Source of the DNA: Nymphaea colorata
Taxonomy: Eukaryota; Streptophyta; Magnoliopsida; Nymphaeales; Nymphaeaceae
Assembly: GCF_008831285.2 (NCBI RefSeq)
Contig: NC_045140.1
Coordinates: 27,360,131 to 27,424,130, forward strand
Length of the DNA stretch: 64,000 nt
Reading direction: 5' to 3'
Part shown: positions 39,401 to 52,786 of the stretch, piece after piece
Numbering within the stretch: position 1 is the stretch's first letter
How the letters are laid out: each line of letters starts with the position of its first letter
The notes under the pieces: generated by a model
Databases searched by the model: none
What the model was told of the DNA's origin: nothing
Seen by the model: the letters and a program-made list of their open reading frames with translations, nothing else
Program-made: the position numbers and the translations under genes

Positions 39401-40774
39401 TAATACACTGAAGATGGTGGTTAGTAATGAACAAAATGCTACAGATGTTGGTGAAATTAGGGAGGAAGCTGATGCTAATGATAAGTCGATAGCAAAGCAA
39501 GATCCAGGTAGTGCTTCACCCAACAGCACCTTGTCATGGTTTAGGCGTTGTGCTGAAAAATTATTCAAGCTCACTCCTGAAAAGTCAGTTCAGGTAAGGC
39601 ATGAAACAGATCAAAATACGAGAACCATAGCTAAGCCTTCCAAGCTGTTTGTTTTGCAAGAGACTGGAATTCCAGATTCAGATATGTTGGATATGAATTC
39701 ACCAAATGCCAAGATGGTTTGCACGTCAAAAATGGGTGCATTTATGGGAGATTCCTTTGTTTCAGAAAAGGAAAACAATGAAACTGGGCAAGCAATTCTT
39801 GAGACATTTCACAGTCAATCAATGAGGTCAAGTCAAGAAGAGTTAAAAGTGATTCATGAAGTGCCATCGGCAAGAGAACTTGGTAGTAGCTCTCACGGAC
39901 TGTCACCTGAGTTCAGCCTGAAGGAAATAGATGTAGCGCATTGCACCAAAGTTGCTGTTGTTGATGTGAAGGAGAAAAGAGCGGAATTGACTGATGATGT
40001 ACCAAATGGGTCTCTTGTGGGTAGAAAGAGGCCTCAACAGGCTTTGTCTAGTCGTGCTAAGAAGCCAAAGCGTACTGGTAGGAAAAATAAAAGAAAACGT
40101 CTTCTGAACGATACTGCTGAAAGCACAAAAGAAAACACAAGCATGGTCAATGAAGCTGGGAACATTCTTCTCGATCAGCCTTCAGTAGTTGGGCTTGCAG
40201 AATCAAGTGGTTTAGTGCAAGGAGTTCCCTTAGCTGAAGAACACAATTTGGGGACATCAGAAGATGATAAGTTGACCAATTTGCAGAAGTTTGAAGTCAT
40301 GCAGAACAATGATAGCATTCTGTGTGGACAATCATCTAAAGATATCCTTGTTTTATCCTCTTCCTGCAAGTGGCAAGAGGCAGCAGAGTCAGGTGAGGTG
40401 CAGGAGAAATCATGTTTATGCCCTGCAGGACCATCAGATGAGCTTACAACGGTAAGCTTCTTTGATTACCTTGCTTACATGGTTTATTTAATAAATCATT
40501 ATCCTCAACCATTAACCTCATTCATGTTTGTGCTATCCTGTCTGTTGGCACTTCATGAGTTTTTTTTTTTTTTTAAAAAAGACCTTCTCTTGCTATTCTT
40601 GTATTTATGTTCATAGCATATGTCTATAGACTATATGTACAAGCTTTTGTTGGTTATCGTCTGTTTCCTGAAAATTTGTGCTGATTCTTTCATTTTCAGT
40701 CCACAATTCATCGTGATGGAAAGGAAAACTTGTTGGCTTCTAAGAGCAGTGATACTATTGAAGCGACCACGTGA
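33495..40774 (+). CDS. CRWN: CROWDED NUCLEI / NMCP-type nuclear lamina-like coiled-coil protein
   Basis: Seven exons, 33495-33764, 34329-34538, 37069-37322, 37558-37828, 37951-38034, 38148-40451 and 40700-40774, join in phase to 1155 residues. CRWN/NMCP proteins line the inner nuclear envelope of plants and set nuclear size, shape and chromatin organisation. The N-terminal block (LWKRPREVGIDEENLRQKDKAALI.YI.KLE, then ECQHQMGLLLLEKKEWASKHE) is the conserved head of the family. The DKAALI form is closer to CRWN4/NMCP2 than to CRWN1-3. Residues about 70-760 are an almost unbroken Glu/Lys/Arg-rich coiled coil. A basic nuclear localisation segment follows at about 986-1015 (GRKRPQQ...KKPKRTGRKNKRKRL). 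The last exon adds only 24 residues (STIHRDGKENLLASKS...). Intron 2 is 2.5 kb and holds no recognised gene. Exon 6 carries two thirds of the protein. The frame is intact. Confidence 0.93.
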
Positions 40775-43700
40775 TGGTGAATGTGAACCTATGAGCTTGT
40801 AAATCTGGATTGCAGTCCATGTTTCTCAAGTAGAAAAATGAAGAAAAGTATCGGTAGTATAACCCTCTGAAGTGAGTATGCTCCTTTGTGTGTGATAATA
40901 TCCGTACCAATCTTAAGTTGCTAGCCTTAAAGGACCTCCAGTTTGCAGTTCTTCAGTTCCTTGTGATTTGTTTGCGCATGAGCTTCTTGGTGCGAACTAT
41001 GAATCTCTTGGTGCAACAGGCATTGGGCTGGCTTATTTTATTGGACTTGCTGTAAATCTCCTAGCTGATATTTTTTGGCTGATGCATAGTGTAGAGTTCG
41101 CTTTTCATGTTCGAATTTGTAAATTTCCCAGATTCCAACTAACATCTAATAGTTAGTACATATATTGGGGCGTGTAAAAGGGAGGTAGTCATGTGAGTGA
41201 TGGTAGATTGTGCAGGTCTGTTGTCTTACAGTACAAGCCGAAAGTGTGTAACTTGAACCATGTTTTTTTCTTTCTACAAGAGTTATACTGGATTACTTGT
41301 CTGTGTTAGTATGAGACAATCAAATTATGCTTCGGAAATTTGTTGAAGAGAGAAGAAATGGCCTGAATGGGTTTATCTTTGTTGTTTTGAGCATGGGTTA
41401 TTCGGCTGGTTAAAATGGTAACAGCAGATGGAATGATGTGGCGTGTTACATTTCGCCTGCCATCCAGCGAGTCGGTACACTTCAGGAAATTCTGACACGG
41501 CGGTCTGAATCCTGACCAACTGTTGGATTCTGCTTGTCGACAAGTTTCTCGTTCACACATTCCCAGACGGTTGGCTGCCAATGTACACTGAACTTAATAA
41601 ATCGATTTAAGAAAGTCGGCCTGAATAATCGTATCAAATTTGTGGCGAATTGGTTCACTGGCTGACAGGGCTGGACTTTCATTTTTTTTTGTTATTATTT
41701 TTTATGTTTTATCCGTTTATCTTTGATTTAAAAACATGAATGCAATTATTAATTTTACCAGTTCACACCCATTCTGAATTGACTGACTTGAATCTTCAAA
41801 TTAGTCAGGTTAGAACCTGAAATGATGACATTTAGATAGATGATTCACTGTTTCCCCTTTTCTCATGTAGTTCAGATCTTGGCGCTATATTGGATGTACA
41901 TGCTGTAACCGTAGTCTCTTACGGCAGGCATGCGTGCACCAAACTGATGTGTGATGGCCGTCATCTCCACATTAGTTATCTCCAACTTTCCGATGGATTC
42001 TGATTTGAGCTATTGTCAAAATTAACTTTCGTGGACAGCTTTCTTCTACCTCCTATCTGGAGTTGATCCCGTTCAAAGAATTTTCTACTTTATAGTAGAA
42101 GGACTAGCTGACACTTGATCCACAGTTTTACCTGGCACCTTGCATGTTTTCCTTTTACCACCTTCTCTGTATCTACTGTAATTGTTTCATTCAACATTTG
42201 TAACTTTATGATGTCCACTAGCAACAGTTACATGTTCCGGCATATTGATAAATGAAATACACTGCGGTGAATAAGTGGAACTTCCAACCCATCAGAAGTT
42301 TTCATTAACCATTTAATTAATGGACGAGATATTGATGCTAATTTCTTTATCACAATCTTTTTTAATATACATGAAATTAAATTAACTCACACTTATACTC
42401 TTCATTTGATTTCATCTTGTGAAGAAATGTATGAAGTGATATTGACAGTGCTAGAGAGCAAAAATGGAGGAGGTCAATACTTCCACACCCAGGACACAAT
42501 TTTTAGCATAAATTGATAATTGTTTGAGCGCAAACCCATCTTGCCTATAAAAGAGAGAGAGAGGAACAACATGAACATATTGGCAACTGGCTTATGCAAA
42601 ATGCCTGAACGCATCTGCTGGATTCTTCATTGGTTCCTCTATTGCCCTTCAGCCTAGGGATCATGCAAGTGATTGGCCTACAAAGATGCATAGTGAGTTT
42701 CTCCTTGTTCAATGTCGACGATTTCCAGGAATCCATACTCGAGGAGGTGGGAGATTCTCGAACCCAAAATTCATTGGATGCCTTAGAAGAAAGCACGCAG
42801 TTTCTGGGAAGAAATTTATATCAGAATCCATAAATGGATCTTTATTCAGAAACTGAATGTCATAAATCAGCATTGCAGGTCCTGTAAAACCGTTTGCTGC
42901 AGCATCTCGATGATCTTCCTAGTTCAATTTTCAGGTCCCATAAGTTCTAAATGATGCCAGCGAGTGGAGCCACATGTAGAATGCAGACTTGTCCTAACCT
43001 AGATTCGAAATCTTTGGACTTGAGGTGCCGGTTTCCTATGCTTATGCCTCACAATAAATGGGGAATGGTGTTTTTTATGGGAGGTGGAGTTATATATGAG
43101 TTTTTGCTTGAGAGAAGTAAATTCTTGCCTGCCAATCTCCCATTGGAAATGATTTCTTGCTAAGTGTTTCTCTGGTAATTTTGGAAGATATAACCATCAA
43201 TTTCGCATCCATACCACTTACCGATATGCATAATTTTATGGCTGGAGATAGATACAGTACACGAGACATAGAGAAAATAAGACATCACTTCAATGGGACC
43301 TACCACATTGAAAGAACAAGCGAAATAGCAAGCAGAAAGACTGTGCTATAAAGTTGATCGATCATATCCAAGATGCAGAGGCAAAGGCTGGACAGGCATG
43401 GGTTGGATCAACCTTGACCTGGCATGAAGACTGAATTGAAGAGTGGGTCCGGCTTCTGATGCTAGATTTGGAGGAGATATGAAATTAAAGCAGAAGCCCA
43501 CATCCAGATACATGCTGTGTGTCTTCATCATAGTTTTGTTCTAGCCATTGAAGTCCTCACGTGAAAGGCGTTAACACATTCAGATGAAAATCCAACACTG
43601 GCCCAGTCCTGAGCACACCCATTTATTCGGCTCAGGCCTGAATTTTGACTTTACGTGTCGATCTTCTGTCTGCTGCCAATAATGTTACTCCTTAGTAACT

Positions 43701-44799
43701 GGGGGAAATGAAAGTCTAATTTGCTAAAACGCTTCAGTTTTGGATCCAATGTACTAATACCACATTCTACTATTTGAAAGATGATTCAAACCATGGGTAT
43801 ATGAATCTTAAATTATGGACCTGAGTTGGCCTAATCATCTATACGAGACTAAGTCGTATGCATATGTTGATAGTATGGGTCAGAACAGACCTGTCTGGAT
43901 CCAACTTGACTAGAACCATCAAATCCATCAGATTTGGATAAGAATTGGAAGGAGCTCCGATCCATTCGCATATGCCCATCAAAGTTGTAGAAGCTGGCCA
44001 TCCGGAAAAGCGACTAGGAAAAGTTCCATGGTTCACGATCGAAACCGCAGAGGCCAAACACTAGAAACCATTAAACGTCAGCAGCAAAATCTCACGAGAA
44101 GTTTCAAAATTCGAAGAACTTTTTAGTGATTCCATCGGCAAAATTCAACCGAAAAAACAAAAAGGATCTTTTAAAAAGATAGGGAAAGTAGAAAGAATAA
44201 AGAATGAGGTCTCGTGAAGCTTAAGCTTTTTAGGACGAACCCCCATGACAGAACAGGTGAACTAAAGTTTTCGCTTCCTTTTCTTAACAGGAAAAGGAAT
44301 TGGTGAAACGATTATTATGCTACTTTCAGTAAGGTCGCTCTTCTCGTTAATATTCTTTTATACCATAAGCAGTTTGCGAATGAAGATATTCCATGATATT
44401 GTTAGGTTGGTAATTGATATGAAGGTGGTTCCTTTCTGTTCTTTCATCCGTGACTGTGAATATGTAGGAGAGCCGTTGTTCTTAAGTGTAGGCTCCAGCC
44501 TGATCCGGATCTCCGGAACGAACGTAAGCAGATCTCAAATTTTGAAATTTGAACCCTACATGTATCCTTGGAAGGCAAGTCCTTGTGTTTTGGAGTTACT
44601 TGGGATTTGCCTATAAGCGTATGCTTTTCGAAATCTAGGTTGTGGAATCGCAGTCGCAGTCCATCTGAAAGAATCTTATCATGCGTACGTAGGCGGTGGG
44701 GTCGGTGGGCTACTTCTCTTCTTATTGATTGTCTTAATTTCAAAGATCTGATTTCAGAGAATCCACAATACGAGATGTAAATCCAGCTGATTGAGACTG

Positions 44800-44859
<60 letters not shown>

Positions 44860-47800
44860 CAACAAAAACCATTTTAAAGTGCTTATTTTGCAATCTAACC
44901 CTGCTGATATCATTTTAGAAATAGGTTAATGGAAAACATATATTAAGTTTATCTTTTTTTAGACTTTAGTAGTGTTTTTACAATAAGCAAAAACGAAATG
45001 TGCCCAAAGCATTAACATTTTGATAATAAAAACATCTAATAGTGACAGAGAGGCAGGTATATGACAGATAACGCAACTCAGACTAAAATACTACAATTTT
45101 TAAAACAGGTTATTTGAAGTATTCTCTGTATAATTTAACTTTACAGATATGAGCTTAAGAGTATTTTGATAATATTAAACGTATATTAAGTTAACGATTT
45201 CTTATAAATCTGTTTGTTTAATTATAATGGTCTCTTATAACATTCACTTGTTTATTTGCTTAACATGTTGACATGTCCGTCTACGAGTAACTCTTCAAGA
45301 GTCTAAACCATTTGGCCCCTTCTGCGCCTCATCCATGAAGAACATGGAAGAGCCCTTGTTTCCAAGTTGGCAACTGCTGCATCTTTCAATAGATTCAAAC
45401 TCATTTAAACAGTGATGACGTTGATCAAATTAAGCAGACTTGAATTGTAATATTGTTGGTTAAACATTTTTGCTCAAAAAGCATTCATGTATTCAATTCA
45501 ACCAAAGAATTACACCTTCGTTAATCTTTCATGAAATCTCTCTCTGTGTGTGTCTCTCTCTGTGTCTGTTCATCACTGAGATCAGTATCCAAAAAATGCT
45601 TCTTCCAATTAATGGTATGCTGCTCAACCTAGAAATTTAGGCCACAGCTGGCTCGGATTTAGCTTTCAAACCTAATTGAGATCACGGGTGAGCAGAATAA
45701 AATGAAGAGCTATTCTATCATCTCTCGTGTTGCTAAGTCGCTGGTAGAAGCAAAATGGGGGTGCATTTGGATACTATATTTCTTTTCCTTGTGGGCCAAA
45801 GCTAAACACTAACCAAATAAGGCCTATGATTCGACCACACCTAGAGCCTATCTCTTAGTTTTATTTGGTGTCTGGACTCTTATGAGACTGTGCCAATCAA
45901 ACCATTCGGGTCAATGAATCGCATTTTCTATCAACGCCAGTTTGAAACTGGGAATGAGATACTACTGATAATTATTAAGAAGGGTATAATTTACTGCTCC
46001 GCGTGGCTACATTAATGGTAGTTCATCTCTCCTGCAATCATCCACTGTATTAGTTCAGCAACGTGAATCCTCGCGTCATCGAGAAACATTCATTTCTTTG
46101 TCAGCATTTCAGTCTGTGTTTTAAGTTTGTTCTACTCACTCAGAGAGATAAGGCTGCCTTAGTACTGCTCAATGCAAGGAGTTCATCTGAAGTCTTAAAT
46201 TTACAAAATCCACTCAAAAATTCACATCTGTGACTGCTTCAATTTCATGGGACTGCATGTACCAACCCATCAGAGTTAATGATCTATAAATATTGGCCTA
46301 GAAACAGTGGTTTCTCATTAAAGAGAAATATCAAAAACCCATATGTTCTTGTAATGAGAGGATGAAGGGGAAGAAGCTGGCCGGGTGCCTTTCAGATCTA
46401 ACAGGCCCATTGCCTACCAATTTCCTGTGGCTCGATTACCTAATTGCATCAATGCCCTACGGGTCCTATGCACTAACAATTGCAAAGAACTGTCAATAAA
46501 GGGCCGAACGACCCCACCCTTTTGATTTCCTAATGGTAGCTCATAGTTGGGCAGGTCATTGAAAAACGCCTTCACGCCTTTGTTTAAACTGTAGCTCTTT
46601 GGAAGCTTGCTTTATAAAAGAAGTAAAAGGAAGAAGTTATGTCTTTTCTTTTTTCCCATGCTTCAATAGCTCCTTGGGCCTACTGCAACCCCTTTTGAAA
46701 GAGTATTAAAGATTGCTAGAGGTTGGGAGATCATTTTGATTGAAATTAGTTCGTATGTTTGGTGTCAAATAAATATACTTTTCTAATCTCTAAGTCACGT
46801 ACATCATCGCTCCTGCATTATTGTCATTGTTAGGGGATATTACATCTTTGTCTTTCTAGCCAGCTTCCCGCTCATCCATACCCATTGTCTAGACGGTGAT
46901 GAGCCACAGGACTGAGCATAATTCAAAAGCGTGAGATACTTTTGTCCTTTTTAATAACACGAGGTTTGTTCTTTGTCGTAGAGTTGATGTTCTTTTCTAC
47001 ATTTACATAAAAGAATACTTGCCGGCCAAAAACATAGAGACACCCACATCACTTTATTACAAACAACTAGCCGCCTCTCATTCAGCTAAGTTCGAGGCAC
47101 AAGTTGCAAGATTTTCATTTTCAAAGATTAAAGATCCTAGAGCAAGTGCATGATAATGTATGTCATTTGCTATCGGTGCACCTTCAGCCCAAAGGAGATG
47201 AACTCTAGGCACTCCTATACTTGAAAACATTTTGGTAGGGTCGATAATTTTGTGATTGGAGATGAAGGGACTCGAACGAGAGTGAGTTGCCACGGTAGTA
47301 TATATATATATTCATGTGGGGAGGCGTTTTTTTACTGATAAGAGTATTTTGATCATTATACCATTAAATGCATAATATTTATACACAGAACTGTGCATAT
47401 AGCCTGCTTCGACACTCCAACTGTTTGATTCGAGTAATGTGGAGCGTCTTGAAGGTCCAAAAATGGAGCCGAGGGCATGGTCCGGAAAACGCGTTATGCG
47501 CGTCATGGTGCATGGAGTGCACCAGCTGGAGAGCCTTGTTCGCTTCTGCATGCACGCGACAAAGGCGCACCTCCCCATTATACCTATCCAAGCACCAAAT
47601 TTTAAAACCCCTTTACGTACGATTTTGCCCTTTTCTCTTTTTCTAATCTTTTCTGTTTCCCCTCTCCTGCTTTTCGTCTCCCGTCGTGAACATTATTACC
47701 CTGATAATAATGACTCAAACAGAACAGATCTGAAAGAAACACCTTGTTGAGTCTTAAGGTCAAGCCAACATGCAGGTCCTTGACAGTAAAGTTAAAGGGC

Positions 47801-48046
47801 AGTAAAAAACCCAAACGTGGCCTGGGGTTATTAGAGGATTTGTTTGTAAATGTTTGCCGCGGATTTTCTGTACCTAGAGCTGCAGAGAAGGGAACGCTGG
47901 TTGGTGGGAGAATTAGTGAAGAGCAGCGTGTGGTTTGTCTCCAGTTGTGAGCCAGCTCATTCGTTACAGTGGGTGTGGAATTTCATCCCACCTTCCAATA
48001 CTGAGCTATGCAGCGCCGACTGGCTCACTCTTACGGCCTCCCACTC
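40775..48046. other. Seven-kilobase stretch without a convincing gene
   Basis: It begins with the likely CRWN 3' untranslated region. Frames on both strands are short and unlike known proteins. A compound (TC)n(TA)n microsatellite lies at 44801-44858. The final kilobase becomes less AT-rich and probably holds the promoter of the plus-strand XTH gene. Confidence 0.5.
44801..44858. repeat. Compound (TC)n(TA)n microsatellite
   Basis: About 19 bases of TC followed directly by about 40 bases of TA. Confidence 0.95.
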
Positions 48047-48053
48047 TATAAAT
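48047..48053 (+). promoter_or_regulatory. TATA box of the plus-strand XTH gene
   Basis: CTATAAAT lies about 105 bases before the start codon at 48154. It overlaps an in-frame ATG at 48052, which therefore lies upstream of the expected transcription start and is not the real start. Confidence 0.65.
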
Positions 48054-48153
48054 GAGCAACCTGCTGGCCTTATCCATCATCACTACCACTTGCCTTTTCT
48101 CCCTCCCTCCCAACATTCTTTCCCCCAAAGTTCAAACTCTGAGCTCCCCATCA

Positions 48154-49424
48154 ATGGCGTCTCACCTCCCACAGCTGCTTGCCCTGTTAGCCATCAGTAT
48201 CACCATCTTTAGTGCTGCTGTTGATGCTACTTTCATGCAAAACGTTGATATCACAGGAGGCAAACCGGTCATACGCAACGGTGGAAATGTGGTCGATCTT
48301 AAGCTGGACCAATTCTCAGGTACTGGTCAAGGAGAACATTTCTAGCTGTTTTTGGTGATCAACTTACCGGCTTGTTCATTCAATCCCGTAGCAACTTTGC
48401 TTTTCCCTCCTTTCTTTCTCCATCTATGTACAAGAATCTTAATAACTGGTGGTGGTGGTGGCGTTTGGTTTTGCAGCTTCTGGTTTCCAATCGAAACAAG
48501 AGTTCCTGTTCTCTCGGATCGATATGCAGATCAAGTTGCCTGCTGGTAATTCTGCAGGAACAGTTACAACCTTTTATGTAAGTTCTACCACATGAGTCCC
48601 AATAATGACCTCCCCAGAGTTCGCTACTCGACCTATTATTGACTCGGTTTGCGTTTGAAAAATGAGCAGATGTCATCACAAGGCAACACGCACGATGAGA
48701 TAGACTTGGAATTTCTGGGTAACGAGACAGGCCAACCTTACGTTCTGCACACCAACATCTACGCACAGGGGAAAGGAAACAAAGAAATGCAGTTCTACCT
48801 CTGGTTCGACCCTACTGCTTCTTATCACACATATTCCATCCTTTGGAACCCACGCCACATCATGTAAGATCAATAATGCCCACCATCCTCCTTTCTTCTT
48901 CTTAGTTTCGTACCTTCTCTTTTCATTTTCACCAAGTTGGTTGTATATCTTACCGCATAGATTTCAATCACCAAAAGGTTGATCAATCCTGTGTTTACTC
49001 TGCCTTTTTCAGATTCTACGTGGACAGGAGGCCCATCAGAGTGTTCCCCAACCAGCAGGCCGTTGGCATCCCGTTCCCCTCAAGGCAGCCGATGAGGGTA
49101 TACGCCAGCATATGGAATGCCGATGACTGGGCAACGCAAGGGGGACGGGTGAAGACCAACTGGGCCAACGCCCCCTTCACTGCCTCTTACACCAACTTCA
49201 GGGTCACTCCTTGCCCTTCTTCCGCTAAGTCTCCCCTCTGTGGGCCGCAGCCGCCGGCGCCCGTCTCGACCTCCGCTTCCGGCAGGCAATCGGCTCCTCT
49301 AGTGGACCCCTGGACCAGGAGGATGATGAGGCTGCTGCAGCAGAAGTTCATGATCTACAACTACTGCGCCGATGCCAAGCGATTCCCTCAGGGCCTTCCT
49401 CTCGAGTGCTTTACCAGGATCTAA
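48154..49424 (+). CDS. XTH: Xyloglucan endotransglucosylase/hydrolase (XTH), copy A
   Basis: Four exons, 48154-48319, 48477-48577, 48670-48863 and 49013-49424, join in phase to 290 residues, the usual XTH length. The enzyme (glycoside hydrolase family 16) cuts and rejoins xyloglucan chains in the cell wall during growth. Residues 1 to about 25 are a secretion signal ([18 protein letters not shown]). The active-site motif [11 protein letters not shown] is at residues 97-107, with nucleophile E99, D101 and acid/base E103. The conserved N-glycosylation site follows directly at N107-[13 protein letters not shown] and NWANAPF are typical, and the C-terminal XET_C region keeps four cysteines (PCPSS..PLCG; YNYCAD..LECF). 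The motif has Leu where many XTHs have Phe (HDEIDFEFLGN). The style ([13 protein letters not shown]) suggests the group I/II type rather than strict hydrolases, but that is inference. A close paralogue faces it at 52787-53979. Confidence 0.94.
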
Positions 49425-52400
49425 AACGCCTCAACTTGTTCCTCTTCCTACTTCATGCTCTTCTGTGAATCACCTGTCCATACTCGTGGGTCGTCTTCTC
49501 ATTCCATTCATTCTTTTTGCCCCTTTTCTTGTTCCTTCTGCCTTTGTGTTTAAAGAGCTTTCTTCTTACTTATGTTACGTCTGTATAAATATCGAAGTTT
49601 TGTCCATGATCACTCTCGGTTTCTGCATGTTGAACTGGAAAATAAATAAAAGGGAAGGGAACAGTGTGTTTTTGCTGTCACACATTTGCTTTCTTTCGCC
49701 TCCATCAATTTCAACAGATCATGGTGACGACATCATCCCCGAAGCGACGCCATTGGAACTGCTCTTACAGTTCCCAAAAGCTTACTAGCCTAATTGCGGC
49801 CTGGTTGGCAGGCAAAAAAAAGAGTCACGAGCCTATGTCCAGCAGCTTGGACGGGTGAAATTGTTCTACGTGGCTAGCTAGGCCTAGAGCTCAATACCCA
49901 GCAAGCTGAGGCCTCATCTCTAATATTGACATGATATGGCTGGTAGACATCTATTATAATTTTGTTTCTGCTGAACAACAGTCCTTGCGAACAGAAGGAA
50001 AAAGGAAGTATTCGCCATTGGCGCCAAGGAATAAGGGCCTCAAATTTAAAAGAAGACTAATGTCAATATGCTTTTAGCTTCTATTTCTTCTACTAAACGC
50101 AGATAAGAGGCCTGGAATCTTTTTGGGTTGTCCACAAGGATTCTCTTCTAAAAACAAACTCAAGTTTTGAATGAAGAACAAGAAACTCATGTTTGATGAA
50201 TCAGACACAATAGGTGAAATGAAAATTAGCTTCCAGACGTCAGCGCGAGTATGTAAAATTCTTAAATTGGATTAGAATCTGACGCCGGCTCGATCATTCA
50301 TCATACTTTTTTCTCCTTTTCAAGTCCTTGAATATCCTTGGCAATTGATAAATTTTGTTTGAGCTCAATGGTGGCCGGTTAGGCCCAGATTCTTAATCGA
50401 GATATTTCAGGGAAAAAATAATGTTCAGACAAATTTGCTGTCTTCTGCACACCTATAAAGGGATCGTCGTCTGATCTCTATCCAAAGGGATGGATATTGG
50501 ACTCTCAAAATAGCTCCAGTAGGTTCCTGTTTGGCTTATTAGCAGCCTCGGTGGCGACTCGAGACCTGAAGGTCCAAACTCAGGTTTAATAATTGGATTT
50601 CGATATTTGATTTCCTGATGAACTGATTGAAGCCGACTACATTAATTAACCTCAATGAGTAGAAAAGTCATGATAGGTCCTAAGGTAAGGTTATGAATTC
50701 TGGATGCCAGTTACATCTAGCAAGAAGAATCAGATTCAATATTTCATTGTGTTCATCCGATCGAGAATGTTCGAAATTGCGCTAGACATTTGTAGACCCA
50801 CACTATGATTCTAGCACCCCAACCCCAAACTGGTCGGTCACTAGCTAGCTGTAGCAATGGCCACATCCAGCCGTAGTTGAACCCATTTAGGGCCATGACT
50901 AGTGGTAGTTGTATCTGAATTCTTGTTCAAGAATCAGTATGTCCAAAAGAACTCTACCCATCAGCTAAGTAGGTTGGAATAGAACATTCAAATATCAGGA
51001 GACTTAAATAGTTGAATAAAGGGTAAATTAAATAATGGAGAAACTTTTTATTTATTAGGAAAGGGACGTGAGTCTGGCGGTTCTTGCACTACCATACAAC
51101 TAGAAGATCTTGAGAAAATGGTAATGTGCACAGTGCAGGCTTCCGAGATGCTTGAAAAAACTCGGTGACTTTCCTTTGAAGAAATTAAAAGCCTGAATTT
51201 TCGGCAATTAGGTTGAGATGGAACTCATGGCCGTAATCGTTTTCTCCCAAGTAGATTTGCTTACGGGCCAAGCGACTTCGATCATGAATTCTTAATCTTC
51301 GTAGGAGCTCAAATTTTGTCTGCTTGTTACGAAAATTGGCCTTTAGCAGCTGGCTTCTTCTAATGATCAAAGGAAGGTAATAATGACTTCTGTGAAGGGC
51401 ATCTGCCAGCCTTTTATTTCCGTGGCAGAGCTCTTGCTGATAAACAAATTTCTTCAACGAGAAGGAGTTGAAACTGATTTGATCTGAGAAGGAAAACAAG
51501 CCTGCAGACAATGTTTTGCGACACACTCCTGAAATGTTGTAGCATTCTTTGGGCTCAAGTTTGCATGGATTTTTTTCTTCCATTCCTTCTGCAGAAGACA
51601 TCAGGATACTGAAAATGACATGTCCCAGTAGCTTCTCTTAATTCTTTGTGTTTTCTCTTCTTCTCTGTTGCCATCGTTCATATATCGCAAAGTGGTAGAA
51701 CAACTGAACTTTTTACAACCGTAGCATCCACAACCTCTGATCCTTTATCACTTCTCATAGACACAATCTAACTTAATTCTCGTTATAGGTATGAACCTTT
51801 TTTGATAAAGAATGAAATCAAAGGTGGAAAACCATAAACTGGGTTCCAAGCCTGTAACAAAGACGGTGCTTTTTCCTTGTAAATATAGTGTATATGTTCA
51901 TCGAAGGTTAGATGAATCGTAATCTTTCAAACTTCATGTTTCTATCAACATTAAAAGGCTGTGCCCACTTGTTGGTTTACCGAGGTTAAAGGAAATTGGT
52001 AAAATCGCAAGCAGAAAGCCCAAAGTATCATAAAGATGGGTTTCAATTTAATTTACTCCGGAGAAGTTATGCAACTTGCCAGTGAGATGCGATCCGGGTC
52101 GAATATGATCTGATTGAGTTTATTCTTAATTTTCTCATTTGGGTTTTTTCTTGAGGAATTTTTAAGATAGTTTGGACTCCCCCACTGTATAGTTTATAGG
52201 GAGTCCCCTTCGTCCCAAGTATTACTTCGAGCTACGTTCCTCCATTAATACGACAGAGCTTGACTGCTCTGCATTCCTGTTAGTTATTTGTTTTGCCGTG
52301 TTTGCAGGGTTCCGAAACAGCTAACTACATTGGAAGAGGGATCGACCTTGGACCAGAAACCAGATCAGTGCAGCCAAAATCAACAAACGCTGCCAAGTCT

Positions 52401-52786
52401 GCAACTTGGATCATTAACCTCTTGATTTGCGACTTTGTGACCCAGAGTTCCATGATGATTAATATATGCTATGAGGCACAAGTCTTGACAGTTGAATTAA
52501 GTTCCATCGAAGGAATAGCATAGAACATTTCCATTTTTGAGCAATTAAAAATTTAAAACTCTGCCATATGGTTTTCCTCCATTAAAATCTGAATTTGGGT
52601 TCCCAACTTCCAAGCTACATATCTGAGCGAAGAAATAATCCACCATTTTATTGATCGCTGAATAAATTTGATGCAAAAATGACAAAAGGGTTTCTTGTAA
52701 CATATGTATGAATCAAATGAAATGAATGAAAAAATGAATCAAAGGAATGGCAACGAAAATGAATCAGAGAGGAGACTCCAAGCGAC
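49425..52786. other. Spacer between the convergent XTH genes
   Basis: Contains the 3' ends of both XTH genes and about 3 kb of AT-rich DNA. Apart from the uncertain frame at 51185-51601 no gene is seen. No similarity between the two halves of the spacer was noticed beyond the genes themselves. Confidence 0.5.
51185..51601 (-). CDS. Uncharacterised 138-residue open frame
   Basis: An ATG-initiated frame of 138 codons, long for this AT-rich spacer. The predicted protein is basic, with a C-terminal Lys/Arg/Leu-rich part (KFELLRRLRIHDRSRLARKQ) and several cysteines early on. I recognise no domain, signal peptide or membrane segment. It could be a small or recently derived gene, part of a spliced gene, or chance. 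No promoter or splice evidence decides this. Confidence 0.25.
   Translation of the reverse strand: MSSAEGMEEKNPCKLEPKECYNISGVCRKTLSAGLFSFSDQISFNSFSLKKFVYQQELCHGNKRLADALHRSHYYLPLIIRRSQLLKANFRNKQTKFELLRRLRIHDRSRLARKQIYLGENDYGHEFHLNLIAENSGF

Noticed and set aside
48052-48153. In-frame upstream ATG for XTH copy A
   Set aside because: It overlaps the TATA box, so it should not be in the mRNA; MASHLPQ at 48154 gives a normal signal peptide and the same exon 1 length as copy B.
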